NCBI GenBank assembly: GCA_028278145.1
Contig: JANQEV010000117.1
Location: 1-54,536, forward strand
Length of the DNA stretch: 54,536 nt
Direction: 5' to 3'
Source of the DNA: Chromatiales bacterium
GTDB lineage: Bacteria > Pseudomonadota > Gammaproteobacteria > Chromatiales > Chromatiaceae
Shown here piece by piece: positions 45,056 through 54,536 of this stretch (position 1 is its first letter; every line of letters begins with the position of its first letter). The notes beneath the pieces are model-generated. The model searched no databases and was not told the origin of the DNA. It was given only the letters and a program-made list of their open reading frames with translations. The position numbers and the translations under genes were made by a program.

Positions 45056-46225
45056 TTATTCCCCCAAACAACGTACGGAGAGAACGCCGTCGATATTCAG
45101 GATGAGATCCATGGTTGCCTGATCCGGTTCCTTATCCACATCCAACAGGGTCACAGCTATATCGCCACGGGATTTATTCACCATGTCGATAATATTCAGA
45201 TCGGCCTCAGCCAGATCGGTGGATATCTGTCCTAACATGTTAGGTACGTTGGAGTTAACCACTGCCAGCCTGAAACCACCGTTACGACCCAACCGTACTT
45301 CCGGGAAGTTAACCGAGTTGGTGATATTGCCATTTTCCAGATAATCCCTCACCTGCTCTGCCACCATAACTGCGCAGTTCTCCTCTGCCTCGCCGGTAGA
45401 GGCACCAAGGTGCGGCAGGGTAATGCAGCGCGGGTGATCCTTGAGCAGATTACTTGGGAAGTCACATGCATATGCATAGAGCTTGCCGGAATCCAGGGCT
45501 GAAACCACCGCTTCATCGTCAATGATGCCGTTTCGGGCAAAATTCATGATTACGGCATTATCCTTCATGATATTGATGCGCTCAGGATTTATCATGTTCT
45601 TGGTGGATTCCACCAGAGGCACGTGAAAGGTAACGAAATCTGATTTGGAGAGGAGGTCATCCACACTAATGGCCTCCTCCACATCGGAAGAGAGCTGCCA
45701 GGCGCTCTTCATTGTTATGAGAGGATCGTAACCAATAACATTCATACCCAGGGCACGCGCGGCATTGGCTATCTTGACACCGATGGCACCCAGGCCGACA
45801 ACACCCAGGGTACGTCCAGGCAGTTCAAAACCAACAAAATTCTTTTTGCCCGCCTCAACCTGCTTGGAGATCTCGGCATCATCCCCTTCCAGGCCACGGG
45901 CATAATCCCAGGCGCGTCCCAGGTTACGACAGCACATGAGCATAGTTGCCAGCACCAGTTCCCGCACTGCATTGGCGTTAGCACCTGGGGCATTGAACAC
46001 CGGTACGCCAATATCAGTCATGCGGTCGACCGGGATATTGTTGGTTCCAGCACCGGCACGGCCGATAGCCTTTACGCTCTCGGGCAGTTCCATGTCATGC
46101 ATCTTATAGGAACGCAGCAGAATGGCATCCGGGTTGGAGATCTCGGAAGCGATCTCATAGCTCTCACGCGGTAACTTTTTCAGTCCAACTACGGAGATGT
46201 TGTTCAGTGTCTGGATCTTATACAT
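45056..46225 (-). CDS. serA: D-3-phosphoglycerate dehydrogenase
   Basis: SerA oxidises 3-phosphoglycerate, the first step of serine synthesis, with NAD+. The 389-residue protein begins with substrate-binding GRAGAGTNNIPVDRM, has the NAD fold GVVGLGAIGVKIAN and the catalytic His in LPHLGASTGEAEENCA, and ends in an ACT domain (~320-389) that could bind serine. It lies directly between serC and pheA, so serine and phenylalanine genes form one transcript. serC follows upstream by 92 bp. Confidence 0.95.
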   Translation of the reverse strand: MYKIQTLNNISVVGLKKLPRESYEIASEISNPDAILLRSYKMHDMELPESVKAIGRAGAGTNNIPVDRMTDIGVPVFNAPGANANAVRELVLATMLMCCRNLGRAWDYARGLEGDDAEISKQVEAGKKNFVGFELPGRTLGVVGLGAIGVKIANAARALGMNVIGYDPLITMKSAWQLSSDVEEAISVDDLLSKSDFVTFHVPLVESTKNMINPERINIMKDNAVIMNFARNGIIDDEAVVSALDSGKLYAYACDFPSNLLKDHPRCITLPHLGASTGEAEENCAVMVAEQVRDYLENGNITNSVNFPEVRLGRNGGFRLAVVNSNVPNMLGQISTDLAEADLNIIDMVNKSRGDIAVTLLDVDKEPDQATMDLILNIDGVLSVRCLGE

Positions 46226-46317
46226 GTCTATTTACCTGATTCTTTGTTATTTCCCACCCACCACATGGCCGGTGCCTTGGTTCATACTCGGCTCATGATA
46301 TCTGTGGCGGCCGGTGG

Positions 46318-47388
46318 TTAGCCATTCCGTTTTTCAAAATCTACCATAAAGTCTATTAATGCCTGCACCCCTTGCTCGGACATGGCATTGTAGATACTGG
46401 CACGCATGCCACCCACAGACCTGTGCCCCTTGAGGGTGACCAGTCCATTATCCTTGGCCTCGTTCAGGAAACTGGCATCCAGATCTGAATTGGCCAGTAC
46501 AAAGGGAACATTCATCCAGGAACGGCTGTCAGCGGCAACCGGGTTGCTGTAGAGAGTTGAACTGTCTATATACTCATACAGCTTTGCAGCCTTGCGCTCA
46601 TTCACCTCCGCTACGGCCTGCAGTCCACCCTTGCCCTTCAGCCACTTGAACACCAGTCCAGCCAGGTACCAACCGTAGGTGGGTGGAGTGTTATACATTG
46701 ATCCGGCGTCTGCCATGGTGGAGTAGTTAAACATGGTAGGAGTATCAGTCATGGCATCACCGATCAGATCCTCGCGCACAATGGCCACGGTCAGGCCAGC
46801 TGGACCGATATTCTTCTGGGCGCCGGCGTAGATCATGCCAAACTTTGTCACATCCACCGGGCGGGACAGGATGGTGGATGACATATCTGCAATCAATGGT
46901 ACATCTCCGGTCTCAGGCACGTATGGAAACTCCACACCCTGAATAGTCTCATTTGGTGTGTAGTGAACATAGGCAGCATCAGCATTAAGATTGAGATCAC
47001 CCTGGCTTGGGGTGCACATGCTGGTCTCTGCAGCCACATTCACATCGCAATAACGCTTAGCTTCCGCAATAGCCTTCTTCGACCAGGAACCGGTATTGAC
47101 ATAATCAGCACCCTTCTTGCCACGCAGCAGGTTCATGGGAATTGCAGCAAACTGCGAAGAGGCTCCTCCTTGCAGGAACAGCACCTTGTAATTATCTGGG
47201 ATGGCCATTAAATCACGCAGGTCTGCCTCAGCGGCTTCAGCAATAGAGGTGAATTCCTTGCCACGGTGGCTCATCTCCATTACGGACATGCCACTGTCTT
47301 CCCAATCGAGCATTTCATCCCGTGCCTGCTGCAGTACTTCTTCCGGCAGTGCCGCAGGACCGGCACTAAAATTGTAGACTCTGGACAT
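46318..47388 (-). CDS. serC: phosphoserine aminotransferase
   Basis: SerC converts 3-phosphohydroxypyruvate to phosphoserine and also acts in pyridoxal-phosphate synthesis. The 356-residue protein has FSAGPAALPEEVLQQA at its start, the cofactor lysine in GAQKNIGPAGLTV and TPPTYGWYLAGLVFKWLK, all standard. It is downstream of gyrA by 88 bp and upstream of serA, the common gammaproteobacterial order. Confidence 0.97.
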   Translation of the reverse strand: MSRVYNFSAGPAALPEEVLQQARDEMLDWEDSGMSVMEMSHRGKEFTSIAEAAEADLRDLMAIPDNYKVLFLQGGASSQFAAIPMNLLRGKKGADYVNTGSWSKKAIAEAKRYCDVNVAAETSMCTPSQGDLNLNADAAYVHYTPNETIQGVEFPYVPETGDVPLIADMSSTILSRPVDVTKFGMIYAGAQKNIGPAGLTVAIVREDLIGDAMTDTPTMFNYSTMADAGSMYNTPPTYGWYLAGLVFKWLKGKGGLQAVAEVNERKAAKLYEYIDSSTLYSNPVAADSRSWMNVPFVLANSDLDASFLNEAKDNGLVTLKGHRSVGGMRASIYNAMSEQGVQALIDFMVDFEKRNG

Positions 47389-47476
47389 TTATAAGATCTC
47401 CAAGATTATGTATTTGTCAGTAGTTTTTTATTGCAGAATTCTGTATTCGGTTTTTTAGATCCGGGTTGGAACAAAG

Positions 47477-50053
47477 CTATTCGTCTGCTTCGTCTTCCGC
47501 TCCCTCTTCCCCATCTTCTTCCGAATCGATAGAGGCAATGCGCTCGATGCCTATCAGGCGTTCTTCTTCGCTGACGTTAATCACCTTCACGCCCTGGGTA
47601 TCACGCCCCATGATAGAAACATCCGAGACCCGGATGCGCACCAGGGTGCCGCCATCGGTAATCAACATCACCTCATCCTCATCATCTACCAGTACCGCAC
47701 CCACCTGGGCACCATTGCGTTCAGAGGTCTTGATTGAGATCACACCCATACCGCCACGGCCCTTTACCGGGTATTGATCCTGTGCGGTACGTTTGCCGAA
47801 TCCATTTTCGGTAACGGTCAGAACTGTCTTGTCTGGTTCGGTAATAATGAGGGATATAACCGTCTGGCCATCTGCCAACTTTATACCCCGTACGCCACAG
47901 GCGGTTCTGCCCATGGGACGCACATTGGACTCACTGAACCTGATCGCCTTGCCGGCAGAGCTGAACAGCATTACATCCTTGGTACCATCAGTAATTGCCA
48001 CTCCAATAAGCTGATCATCCTCTTTCAGATCCACGGCGATGATACCGCTGGCTCTGGGCCGGGAGAAATCAGTGAGCTTGGTCTTCTTCACTGTGCCAGA
48101 GCTGGCAGCCATGAAGATATACTGCTCATCGCTATACTCGCGTATAGGCAGCACGGCGTTGATACGCTCTCCCTCTTCCAACGGCAGAATATTATTTATC
48201 GGTTTGCCCCTGGCACCACGTCCAGCCTGTGGCAACTGGTATACCTTGAGCCAGTAGACCCGTCCACGGTTGGAGAAGCAGAGAATGGTATCGTGGGTGC
48301 TGGCCACAAACAGCTGATCCACAAAATCTTCATTCTTGGTGGTGGTGGCTGATTTACCCTTACCACCGCGGCGTTGGGCCTGGTAAGAGTCCATGGACTG
48401 GGCCTTTGCGTATCCGGCATGGGACAGGGTAACGACCACATCCTCTTCGGTAATCAGATCTTCCAGGGTCAGATCCAGGTGCACATCCAGGATCTCCGTG
48501 CGACGGTCGTCGCCATACTGATCCCGAATTACCACTAGTTCATCACGTATGACCTCCATCAGACGGTCGGCATTGGAAAGAATATCCAGGAGATACTCAA
48601 TACGGCCCAGGATCTCACTATACTCATTCAGTATCTTGTCCTGCTCCAGACCGGTAAGACGGTGCAGGCGTAGATCCAGAATGGCCTGGGCTTGAATCTC
48701 GGTCAGCCTGTATCCCTTCTCTGTCAGTCCATAACCAGGCTCCAGATCCTGGGGCTTGGATGCATCAGCACCAGCACGTGCCAACATGGACTCCACGGTT
48801 CCTGACTGCCAGTGACGTGAGAGCAGCCCCTGTTTGGCCTCTGCCGGGCTCTTGGCGGCCTTGATCAGGGCAATTACTTCATCAATATTTGCCAGTGCAA
48901 CCGCCAGGCCTTCCAATATATGGGCCCGGTCGCGCGCCTTGCGCAGTTCAAACAGGGTACGCCTGGTAACCACCTCACGCCGATGGCGGATGAAGTACTC
49001 CAGCATCTGTTTCAGGTTCAGCAGCTTGGGCTGTCCATCAACCAATGCCACCATGTTGATGCCAAATACGTTCTGTAACTGAGTGTGCTGATAGAGGTTA
49101 TTCAATACCACCTCAGCCACTTCACCACGGCGCAGCTCGATCACCATGCGCATACCGTCTTTATCCGATTCATCACGGATACCGGTAATGCCCTCTATAC
49201 GCTTATCTTTTACCAGCTCGGCAATCTTCTCCAGCAGGCGGGCCTTGTTTACCTGATACGGCAATTCTGTGACCACAATTCTCTGACGATTGCCGGAGTC
49301 ATAATCTTCAATGGTGCTGCGGGCCCGTATATGTACCCGTCCACGACCGGTTTTGTACGCCTCGGCAATGCCGCTGGCACCATTTATCAGAGCTGCGGTG
49401 GGAAAATCTGGGCCAGGTATATGCTGCATCAGACCCTCCACCGTCTCCTCCGGGTTATCGATCAGGGCGATACAGCCATTGATGGTCTCGGTAAGGTTAT
49501 GCGGCGGAATATTGGTGGCCATGCCCACAGCAATACCGGCCGACCCATTTACCAACAGATTAGGAATACGGGCTGGCAATACAGATGGCTCATGCTCAGA
49601 CTCATCATAGTTTGCGGTGAAATCCACCGTATCCTTATCCAGATCGTCCAGCATACTGTGGGCGATCTTGGCCATGCGTACCTCGGTATAACGCATGGCT
49701 GCCGGGGCATCACCATCCACAGAGCCAAAATTGCCCTGACCATCCACCAGCATGTAGCGCAACGAGAACGGCTGTGCCATGCGTACGATGGTGTCGTACA
49801 CGGCGGTATCACCATGGGGGTGATATTTACCAATCACGTCACCCACTACCCTGGCGGACTTCTTGTATGGTTTATTCCAGTCATTCCCCAGCTCGTTCAT
49901 GGCAAACAGAACCCGGCGATGCACCGGTTTCAGGCCATCCCGAACATCTGGCAAGGCTCTTCCTACGATTACGCTCATGGCGTACTCGAGGTAGGAGTGC
50001 TGCATCTCATCTTCGAGATTTACTGGTAGTACTTCTTTGGCAAATTCAGTCAT
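47477..50053 (-). CDS. gyrA: DNA gyrase subunit A
   Basis: GyrA breaks and rejoins DNA for negative supercoiling. At 858 residues it is full length, with the catalytic Tyr122 ([10 protein letters not shown]) and the GyrA-box QRRGGKG that starts the DNA-wrapping C-terminal domain (~560). The quinolone region reads [12 protein letters not shown], so residue 83 is Thr (Ser in E. coli) and Asp87 is kept; Thr83 is the wild type in pseudomonads, so resistance is not implied. The acidic tail ([15 protein letters not shown]) is typical. It heads the cluster leading to serC. Confidence 0.98.
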   Translation of the reverse strand: MTEFAKEVLPVNLEDEMQHSYLEYAMSVIVGRALPDVRDGLKPVHRRVLFAMNELGNDWNKPYKKSARVVGDVIGKYHPHGDTAVYDTIVRMAQPFSLRYMLVDGQGNFGSVDGDAPAAMRYTEVRMAKIAHSMLDDLDKDTVDFTANYDESEHEPSVLPARIPNLLVNGSAGIAVGMATNIPPHNLTETINGCIALIDNPEETVEGLMQHIPGPDFPTAALINGASGIAEAYKTGRGRVHIRARSTIEDYDSGNRQRIVVTELPYQVNKARLLEKIAELVKDKRIEGITGIRDESDKDGMRMVIELRRGEVAEVVLNNLYQHTQLQNVFGINMVALVDGQPKLLNLKQMLEYFIRHRREVVTRRTLFELRKARDRAHILEGLAVALANIDEVIALIKAAKSPAEAKQGLLSRHWQSGTVESMLARAGADASKPQDLEPGYGLTEKGYRLTEIQAQAILDLRLHRLTGLEQDKILNEYSEILGRIEYLLDILSNADRLMEVIRDELVVIRDQYGDDRRTEILDVHLDLTLEDLITEEDVVVTLSHAGYAKAQSMDSYQAQRRGGKGKSATTTKNEDFVDQLFVASTHDTILCFSNRGRVYWLKVYQLPQAGRGARGKPINNILPLEEGERINAVLPIREYSDEQYIFMAASSGTVKKTKLTDFSRPRASGIIAVDLKEDDQLIGVAITDGTKDVMLFSSAGKAIRFSESNVRPMGRTACGVRGIKLADGQTVISLIITEPDKTVLTVTENGFGKRTAQDQYPVKGRGGMGVISIKTSERNGAQVGAVLVDDEDEVMLITDGGTLVRIRVSDVSIMGRDTQGVKVINVSEEERLIGIERIASIDSEEDGEEGAEDEADE

Positions 50054-50185
50054 GGAAAGCTAATAAAACGTCGCACAACGACGCATAAATCCCCTATCTG
50101 TTTGACCTTGGGCTGAAAAACCGGAAAATTCCGGAATCCGCGCAAATAACAACGGCGAATCATACCACACTTAGGGTGACTGCTG

Positions 50186-50221
50186 CTTTAAAAAATAACG
50201 CCTGAAATCGCATTTCAGGCG
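50186..50221 (-). terminator. rho-independent terminator after mtnA
   Basis: The minus strand has CGCCTGAAAT (complement of 50212-50221) and ATTTCAGGCG (complement of 50199-50208) around a 3-nt loop, followed by TTATTTTTT. That is a complete terminator for mtnA, just upstream of gyrA on the same strand. Confidence 0.92.
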
Positions 50222-50228
50222 GTCTGAA

Positions 50229-51290
50229 TCATGATGCCATCATTTCTGAGATCTTTTTCATGTTTGGCGAGTGGACAATCCCCTTTTCTGTGACAATTAC
50301 ATCCACCAGCTCTGCCGGGGTCACATCAAACACCGGATTCCAGGCATCTACACCTGGGGCACCAAGGCGCTTGCCACCACAATTCAGCACCTCTACCGGG
50401 TCACGTGACTCAATGGGAATCTCACTGCCAGAGGCCGCTGACATATCTATAGTGGAGGTTGGAGCTGCCACCATCACCTTGATCCCATGGTGTTTTGCCG
50501 CCACTACCAGACTATAGGTACCAATCTTGTTGGCCACATCACCATTGGCCGCGATACGATCCGACCCCACGATGATCCAGCCAATACCCCCGGTCTGCAT
50601 ACGACAGGCTGCCGCTCCGTCGGTAATCAGTGTGACTGGGATGTCATCCTTATGCAGTTCCCATGCTGTGAGGCGTGAGCCCTGTAGCCAGGGCCTGGTC
50701 TCGTCTGCGTAGACCCGTTCTATCTTGCCATCAGCCCAGGCACTACGGATCACTCCCAGTGCAGTACCATAGCCACCGGTAGCCAGGGCACCGGCATTGC
50801 AGTGGGTAATGACGGAAGTTGTAGACTCGATCAGTTCTGCCCCCAGATCCCCGAGACGTCGACAAGAGGCCACATCCTCCTCGTGGATCTGTTTTGCCTC
50901 CTGCAATAAACGCGGCTCAGGATCACCGGTATCCAGCCCTGAAATAACCCCCTGCATACGTTCCAGAGCCCAGAACAGATTTACCGCCGTTGGTCTGGAG
51001 GCTGCAAGACGATCCATCCCGGTTGTGACTCCCTCCTTCCAGGCAGAACCATGGCTTTGATAGCTTTCACGTGCAGCCAGTACCACACCGAAGGCGGCAG
51101 TAACCCCAATGGCAGGAGCCCCACGCACTACCATGTCATGGATAGCATCTGCGGTAGCGGCTGCAGTTTGCAGTTCCAGATAGGTTTCTTGTGTGGGCAG
51201 AACTCTCTGATCCAACAGATAGAGGCGGTCATTTGTCCAGACAATCGCCTTATCAGCGTCTGCGGGAATATTGAGTGGCATTGATTGCAT
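50229..51290 (-). CDS. mtnA: S-methyl-5-thioribose-1-phosphate isomerase
   Basis: MtnA isomerises methylthioribose-1-phosphate in methylthioadenosine salvage. The 353-residue protein belongs to the eIF2B-alpha-like fold. [16 protein letters not shown] carries the segment after the catalytic cysteine (THCNAG), and [18 protein letters not shown] has the catalytic Asp. A close relative could be a translation-factor-like protein, but these motifs identify the isomerase. The following enzymes of the cycle (mtnK/B/C/D) are absent from the window. It is divergent from mtaD. Confidence 0.95.
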   Translation of the reverse strand: MQSMPLNIPADADKAIVWTNDRLYLLDQRVLPTQETYLELQTAAATADAIHDMVVRGAPAIGVTAAFGVVLAARESYQSHGSAWKEGVTTGMDRLAASRPTAVNLFWALERMQGVISGLDTGDPEPRLLQEAKQIHEEDVASCRRLGDLGAELIESTTSVITHCNAGALATGGYGTALGVIRSAWADGKIERVYADETRPWLQGSRLTAWELHKDDIPVTLITDGAAACRMQTGGIGWIIVGSDRIAANGDVANKIGTYSLVVAAKHHGIKVMVAAPTSTIDMSAASGSEIPIESRDPVEVLNCGGKRLGAPGVDAWNPVFDVTPAELVDVIVTEKGIVHSPNMKKISEMMAS

Positions 51291-51408
51291 ACTGTTCCTG
51301 GCCTTTATTTAATCAACAGAAACTGTGTATCTTATAGGATTCAGCTAGGATTGTGATCACACCAATGGTAACCCTGGCTGACGGAAGAACAACAACAGAG
51401 GCAACGTC

Positions 51409-52722
51409 TTGAATATAGACACTTTAATAGATGCACGCTGGGTAATCCCGGTAAACCCGGATGGAGTGGCATTGGAACACCACTCAGTGGCAATTCATGA
51501 AGGGCGTATCCACGCTATTGTCCCTACCAGCCAGGCAGATCAATACCAGGCTGAGACCAGACACACCCTGGATACCCATGCCCTGATCCCGGGCCTGATC
51601 AACGCCCATACCCACGCCAGCATGAACCTGTTACGTGGCCTGGCCGATGACCTGCCCCTGATGACATGGCTCAATGAACACATCTGGCCAGCGGAACAAA
51701 AATGGATTTGCGAGGAGTTTATAGCCGACGGCACCAGACTGGCAGTTGCAGAGATGCTGCGTGGTGGTGTTACATGTTTCAACGACATGTACTTCTTTCC
51801 TGACGTTACGGCACGAGTCTGTGCCGATGCTGGGATGCGTGCCGTGGTGGGAATGATCATGATCGATTTCCCATCGGCCTGGGCTGGAAATACCGATGAG
51901 TATCTGCATCGTGGCCTGGAAGTACACGACCACTATCGCACCCATCCATTGATCACCACCGCCTTTGCCCCCCATGCACCTTACTCGGTATCGGATGGAC
52001 CACTGGAGAGCATCCGCACCCTGGCCGATGAACTGGGTGTTCAGATCCATATTCATCTGCATGAAACCAGGGATGAGATCAAGCACAGCCTGTCTGAGTA
52101 TGGGGTTCGACCCATCCAGCGACTTGATAAAATAGGCCTGCTCTCCCCAGCGCTCATTGCCGTACATATGACCCAGTTGGAAGAGGACGAACTGGAACTG
52201 TTCAAGGAATCTGGTGCCCACGTGGTGCATTGCCCGGAGTCAAACCTGAAACTCGCCAGTGGCTTCTGCCCCAGTGCCAAACTGCTGGAATCTGGGATCA
52301 ACGTCGCCCTGGGAACTGACAGCGCCGCCAGCAACAATGACCTGGACATGTTCAGCGAGATGCGCAGTGCAGCCCTGCTGGCCAAAGGTGTAACAAATGA
52401 TGCCAGCGCTCTTCCCGCAGCTACAGCCCTGCGCATGGCCACTTTCAATGGAGCTGTAGCACTGGGTATTGCCGATGAGACCGGCACACTTGAGGCTGAC
52501 AAGTACGCGGACATCACTGCTGTAGATCTGGGCAGTCTGGAATCACAACCTATCTATCACCCTATTTCCCAACTGGTCTATGCCAGTAGTCGTAATATGG
52601 TCAGCGATGTGTGGATAGGTGGCAGGCAGGTCCTGAAGAGCGGGAAGATGACTACACTGGATGAGAGCAAGTTATTGTCTGCCGCATCCCACTGGCAGGC
52701 AAAAGTAAGAGAACAAAGTTGA
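51409..52722 (+). CDS. mtaD: 5-methylthioadenosine / S-adenosylhomocysteine deaminase
   Basis: A 437-residue metal-dependent amidohydrolase that deaminates methylthioadenosine or S-adenosylhomocysteine. [17 protein letters not shown] contains the HxH metal site, [11 protein letters not shown] and [10 protein letters not shown] add the remaining ligands, and [18 protein letters not shown] completes the site. It is divergent from mtnA, with which it may work in methylthioadenosine removal, and is followed by ubiG. ATG-like start: TTG 51409 opens the frame ([16 protein letters not shown]). Confidence 0.9.
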   Translation: MNIDTLIDARWVIPVNPDGVALEHHSVAIHEGRIHAIVPTSQADQYQAETRHTLDTHALIPGLINAHTHASMNLLRGLADDLPLMTWLNEHIWPAEQKWICEEFIADGTRLAVAEMLRGGVTCFNDMYFFPDVTARVCADAGMRAVVGMIMIDFPSAWAGNTDEYLHRGLEVHDHYRTHPLITTAFAPHAPYSVSDGPLESIRTLADELGVQIHIHLHETRDEIKHSLSEYGVRPIQRLDKIGLLSPALIAVHMTQLEEDELELFKESGAHVVHCPESNLKLASGFCPSAKLLESGINVALGTDSAASNNDLDMFSEMRSAALLAKGVTNDASALPAATALRMATFNGAVALGIADETGTLEADKYADITAVDLGSLESQPIYHPISQLVYASSRNMVSDVWIGGRQVLKSGKMTTLDESKLLSAASHWQAKVREQS

Positions 52723-52769
52723 CAGTTGAGTATAATCATTCCCCTGAACCGAGCACGGATACCAGAAGC

Positions 52770-53483
52770 ATGACTTCCAAGACTGAAAACGTCGATTACG
52801 ACGAGATCCATAAGTTTGAACAGCTGGCCTCACGCTGGTGGGATCCCAACAGTGAGTTCAAGACACTGCATGAGATCAATCCATTGCGTCTCGACTATGT
52901 AGATGAGATAGCCGGGCTCAAAGGCAAACGTGTACTGGATGTGGGTTGTGGCGGAGGAATCCTGTCTGAGAGTATGGCGGCACGTGGGGCTAGCGTTACC
53001 GGCATTGATATGGGTGAGGCCCCACTGTCAGTGGCAAAACTGCATCTGCTGGAATCGGGACAGGAGGTGGATTACCAGCGCATCCAGGTGGAAACCTTGG
53101 CTGAGGAGCAACCTGGCAGCTTCGACATTGTCACCTGCATGGAGATGCTGGAGCATGTACCAGACCCATCCTCGGTAATACAGGCCTGCGCCACCTTGAC
53201 CAAGCCCGGAGGCAATCTGTTCTTCTCCACCCTTAACCGCAACCCCAAGTCCTACCTGTTTGCAATCATAGGTGCCGAATACCTGCTACGTCTGTTGCCC
53301 AAGGGTACTCACGATTTCAATAAATTTATCCGCCCCTCAGAACTGGATCGGTGGCTACGGGCTGCGGAACTGCATACCGCTGACATCATTGGCCTTAGCT
53401 ACAACCCTCTAACAGCAACCTATAAACTGACATCCGATGTTGATGTCAATTATATGGTCCACTGCAGCAAGCCGGATGAGTGA
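52770..53483 (+). CDS. ubiG: ubiquinone biosynthesis O-methyltransferase
   Basis: UbiG methylates two hydroxyl groups during ubiquinone synthesis, using S-adenosylmethionine. The 237-residue product from ATG 52770 ([20 protein letters not shown]) aligns with the E. coli start; the longer frame from TTG 52719, which would overlap the mtaD stop, adds 17 residues and is less likely. [14 protein letters not shown] is the cofactor site, followed by [16 protein letters not shown] and [20 protein letters not shown] at the N-terminus. It is followed by gph, overlapping by 8 nt. Confidence 0.93.
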   Translation: MTSKTENVDYDEIHKFEQLASRWWDPNSEFKTLHEINPLRLDYVDEIAGLKGKRVLDVGCGGGILSESMAARGASVTGIDMGEAPLSVAKLHLLESGQEVDYQRIQVETLAEEQPGSFDIVTCMEMLEHVPDPSSVIQACATLTKPGGNLFFSTLNRNPKSYLFAIIGAEYLLRLLPKGTHDFNKFIRPSELDRWLRAAELHTADIIGLSYNPLTATYKLTSDVDVNYMVHCSKPDE

Positions 53484-54165
53484 TTCAGAAAGTCACAACA
53501 ACCAAAGCAGGATCGTGCTGTTCGATCTGGACGGCACCTTTGCCGACACTGCCCCGGATCTGGCCCATGCCCTGAACCAGACGCTGCAACTACATGGCGA
53601 ACCCACCATGTCGCTGGATCAGATCAGACCTGCTGTTTCCCACGGTGGAATCGCCTTGATCAAACTCGGCTTTGGGATCGAACCAACAGACAATGGGTTT
53701 GAAGCTAAACGTCAGGATCTGCTGCGCTTCTACATGGATGATATCTGCCGCCATACCACCCTGTTCCCAGGCATGGAGCATCTGCTGGAACAGCTGGAGC
53801 AGCATCAGATCCCCTGGGGCATAGTCACTAACAAACCGGAGTGGCTGACCAATCCCCTTATGGAGCAGCTGCAAATGACCAGGCGCGCAGCCTGCATCAT
53901 CAGTGGCGATACCACCGCAAACTCCAAGCCCCATCCGGAACCCATCCTGTTTGCCTGTGAACAGGCTGGGGGACACTCTCCATCAGAGTGCATCTATGTT
54001 GGAGATGCAAAGCGGGACATCGAGGCCGGTAACAGCGCCGGCACCACTACCCTGATTGCCATGTTCGGCTACATAGATGAGCACGACAATCCTGATGAGT
54101 GGGGAGCAGATGGCAAAATAGATCATCCGGTACAGATACTCGATTGGTTGAACCTCCCGGTCTGA
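53476..54165 (+). CDS. gph: phosphoglycolate phosphatase (HAD family)
   Basis: A 229-residue HAD hydrolase, starting at ATG 53476, which overlaps the ubiG stop by 8 nt. Motif I is [15 protein letters not shown] (nucleophile Asp), motif II is IVTNKP, the catalytic Lys is in SKPHPEP and motif IV is [12 protein letters not shown]. Family members remove phosphoglycolate arising from DNA repair or photorespiration, but substrates of HAD proteins vary. The upstream ATG at 53437 would run deep into ubiG. A place after ubiG and before a YciK-type gene is common in gammaproteobacteria. Confidence 0.9.
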   Translation: MSDSESHNNQSRIVLFDLDGTFADTAPDLAHALNQTLQLHGEPTMSLDQIRPAVSHGGIALIKLGFGIEPTDNGFEAKRQDLLRFYMDDICRHTTLFPGMEHLLEQLEQHQIPWGIVTNKPEWLTNPLMEQLQMTRRAACIISGDTTANSKPHPEPILFACEQAGGHSPSECIYVGDAKRDIEAGNSAGTTTLIAMFGYIDEHDNPDEWGADGKIDHPVQILDWLNLPV

Positions 54166-54272
54166 CAGAAAATCATCAGATAACTGTGACAGAAAACCGC
54201 ATGATTCAGCACTCATACTGGTATAATCCAGACCAATAATCATGTTTACACATCGCTACCAGGAAACCTCAG

Positions 54273-54536
54273 ATGTTTGACTACACACCGCCAAAAAATC
54301 TGCTTGAAGGAAGAACCATTCTGGTAACCGGCGCTGGTGATGGAATAGGCAGCATCGCTGCCAAGACATTTGCCATCCATGGGGCTACTGTGGTTCTGCT
54401 GGGACGCACTATCCCAAAACTGGAAACGGTGTACGACAGCATTGAAGAGATGGGTGGAACCCAGCCAGCCATCTACCCCATGAATCTGGAGTGGGCCTCA
54501 CCCCACGACTACATGGAACTGGCAGAAAAACTGGAG
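54273..54536 (+). CDS. YciK-type short-chain dehydrogenase, 3' truncated by window end
   Basis: The ATG at 54273 follows AGGAAA at 6-nt spacing. The visible 88 residues begin MFDYTPPKNLLEGRTILVTG and contain the short-chain dehydrogenase cofactor motif TGAGDGIG and the following helix with LLGRTIPKLETV. YciK is an oxidoreductase of unsettled substrate. The active-site Tyr-Lys lies beyond the window. Confidence 0.85.
   Translation, partial: MFDYTPPKNLLEGRTILVTGAGDGIGSIAAKTFAIHGATVVLLGRTIPKLETVYDSIEEMGGTQPAIYPMNLEWASPHDYMELAEKLE

Noticed and set aside
49085-50029. 314-codon frame on the plus strand
   Set aside because: It is antisense to gyrA and mirrors its codons; no family resemblance.
47477-50053. 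Thr83 in GyrA as a quinolone-resistance change
   Set aside because: Thr83 is the wild-type residue in several gammaproteobacteria, including pseudomonads, and Asp87 is intact.
1-54536. CRISPR arrays, insertion sequences, prophage genes, rRNA
   Set aside because: No regular spaced repeats, transposase, integrase or phage structural motifs, and no rRNA sequence, were seen.

Overview
The window looks like a chromosomal stretch of a gammaproteobacterium. Most of it is core housekeeping DNA in orders typical of that class: uvrY - (udg) - uvrC - pgsA - tRNA-Gly; sucA-sucB-lpdA; and gyrA - serC - serA - pheA - hisC - tyrA ... aroA - cmk - rpsA - ihfB, followed by mtnA / mtaD-ubiG-gph-yciK. Base composition is moderate and even from about 1.5 kb to the end. 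The first ~1.5 kb is strikingly GC-rich and carries the 3' part of an Mrp/Nuo-type antiporter subunit. The change falls at the 3' end of tRNA-Gly, so the left end is either an integrated island or a chimeric join. Genus cannot be named from the sequence alone.

Layout. 0-1.5 kb: foreign-looking antiporter fragment. 1.5-5.6 kb: tRNA-Gly, pgsA, uvrC, a family-5-type uracil-DNA glycosylase and a GacA/UvrY regulator, all on the minus strand. 5.6-9.1 kb: NrdR-type box and a split class II (B12-dependent) ribonucleotide reductase, nrdJa-nrdJb. 9.1-16 kb: small secreted protein, MepA endopeptidase, FadL-type porin, ZapE, YaaA, exonuclease III, OsmC-type protein. 16.07-16.35 kb: a 282-bp nested-palindrome element. 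16.4-22.7 kb: 2-oxoglutarate dehydrogenase operon with a Sel1-repeat gene at its end. 22.9-30.3 kb: uncharacterised polytopic membrane protein translationally coupled to TonB, then BtuF-BtuC-BtuD and a BtuB-type receptor behind a cobalamin riboswitch. 30.5-33.4 kb: a receiver/PP2C/kinase protein and a receiver-GGDEF diguanylate cyclase. 33.4-34.8 kb: lexA, a SET-domain gene and an unannotated 51-codon ORF. 34.8-50 kb: pabB, ihfB, rpsA, cmk, aroA, two membrane genes, the aromatic/serine amino-acid genes and gyrA. 50-54.5 kb: methylthioadenosine salvage, ubiG, gph and a truncated short-chain dehydrogenase.

Two themes link genes. First, vitamin B12: TonB, an ABC importer and a riboswitch-controlled receptor lie in the same window as a B12-dependent ribonucleotide reductase. 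Second, the SOS response: LexA has a recognition helix like that of alphaproteobacterial LexA, and its promoter carries two operator-like direct repeats (GTTC-N7-GTTC type) 31 bp apart in opposite orientations. The same two-operator promoter, with identical spacing, recurs about 1.1 kb downstream in front of the 51-codon ORF, which encodes a small protein with one hydrophobic segment. That makes it a candidate undescribed SOS effector and the most interesting point in the window.
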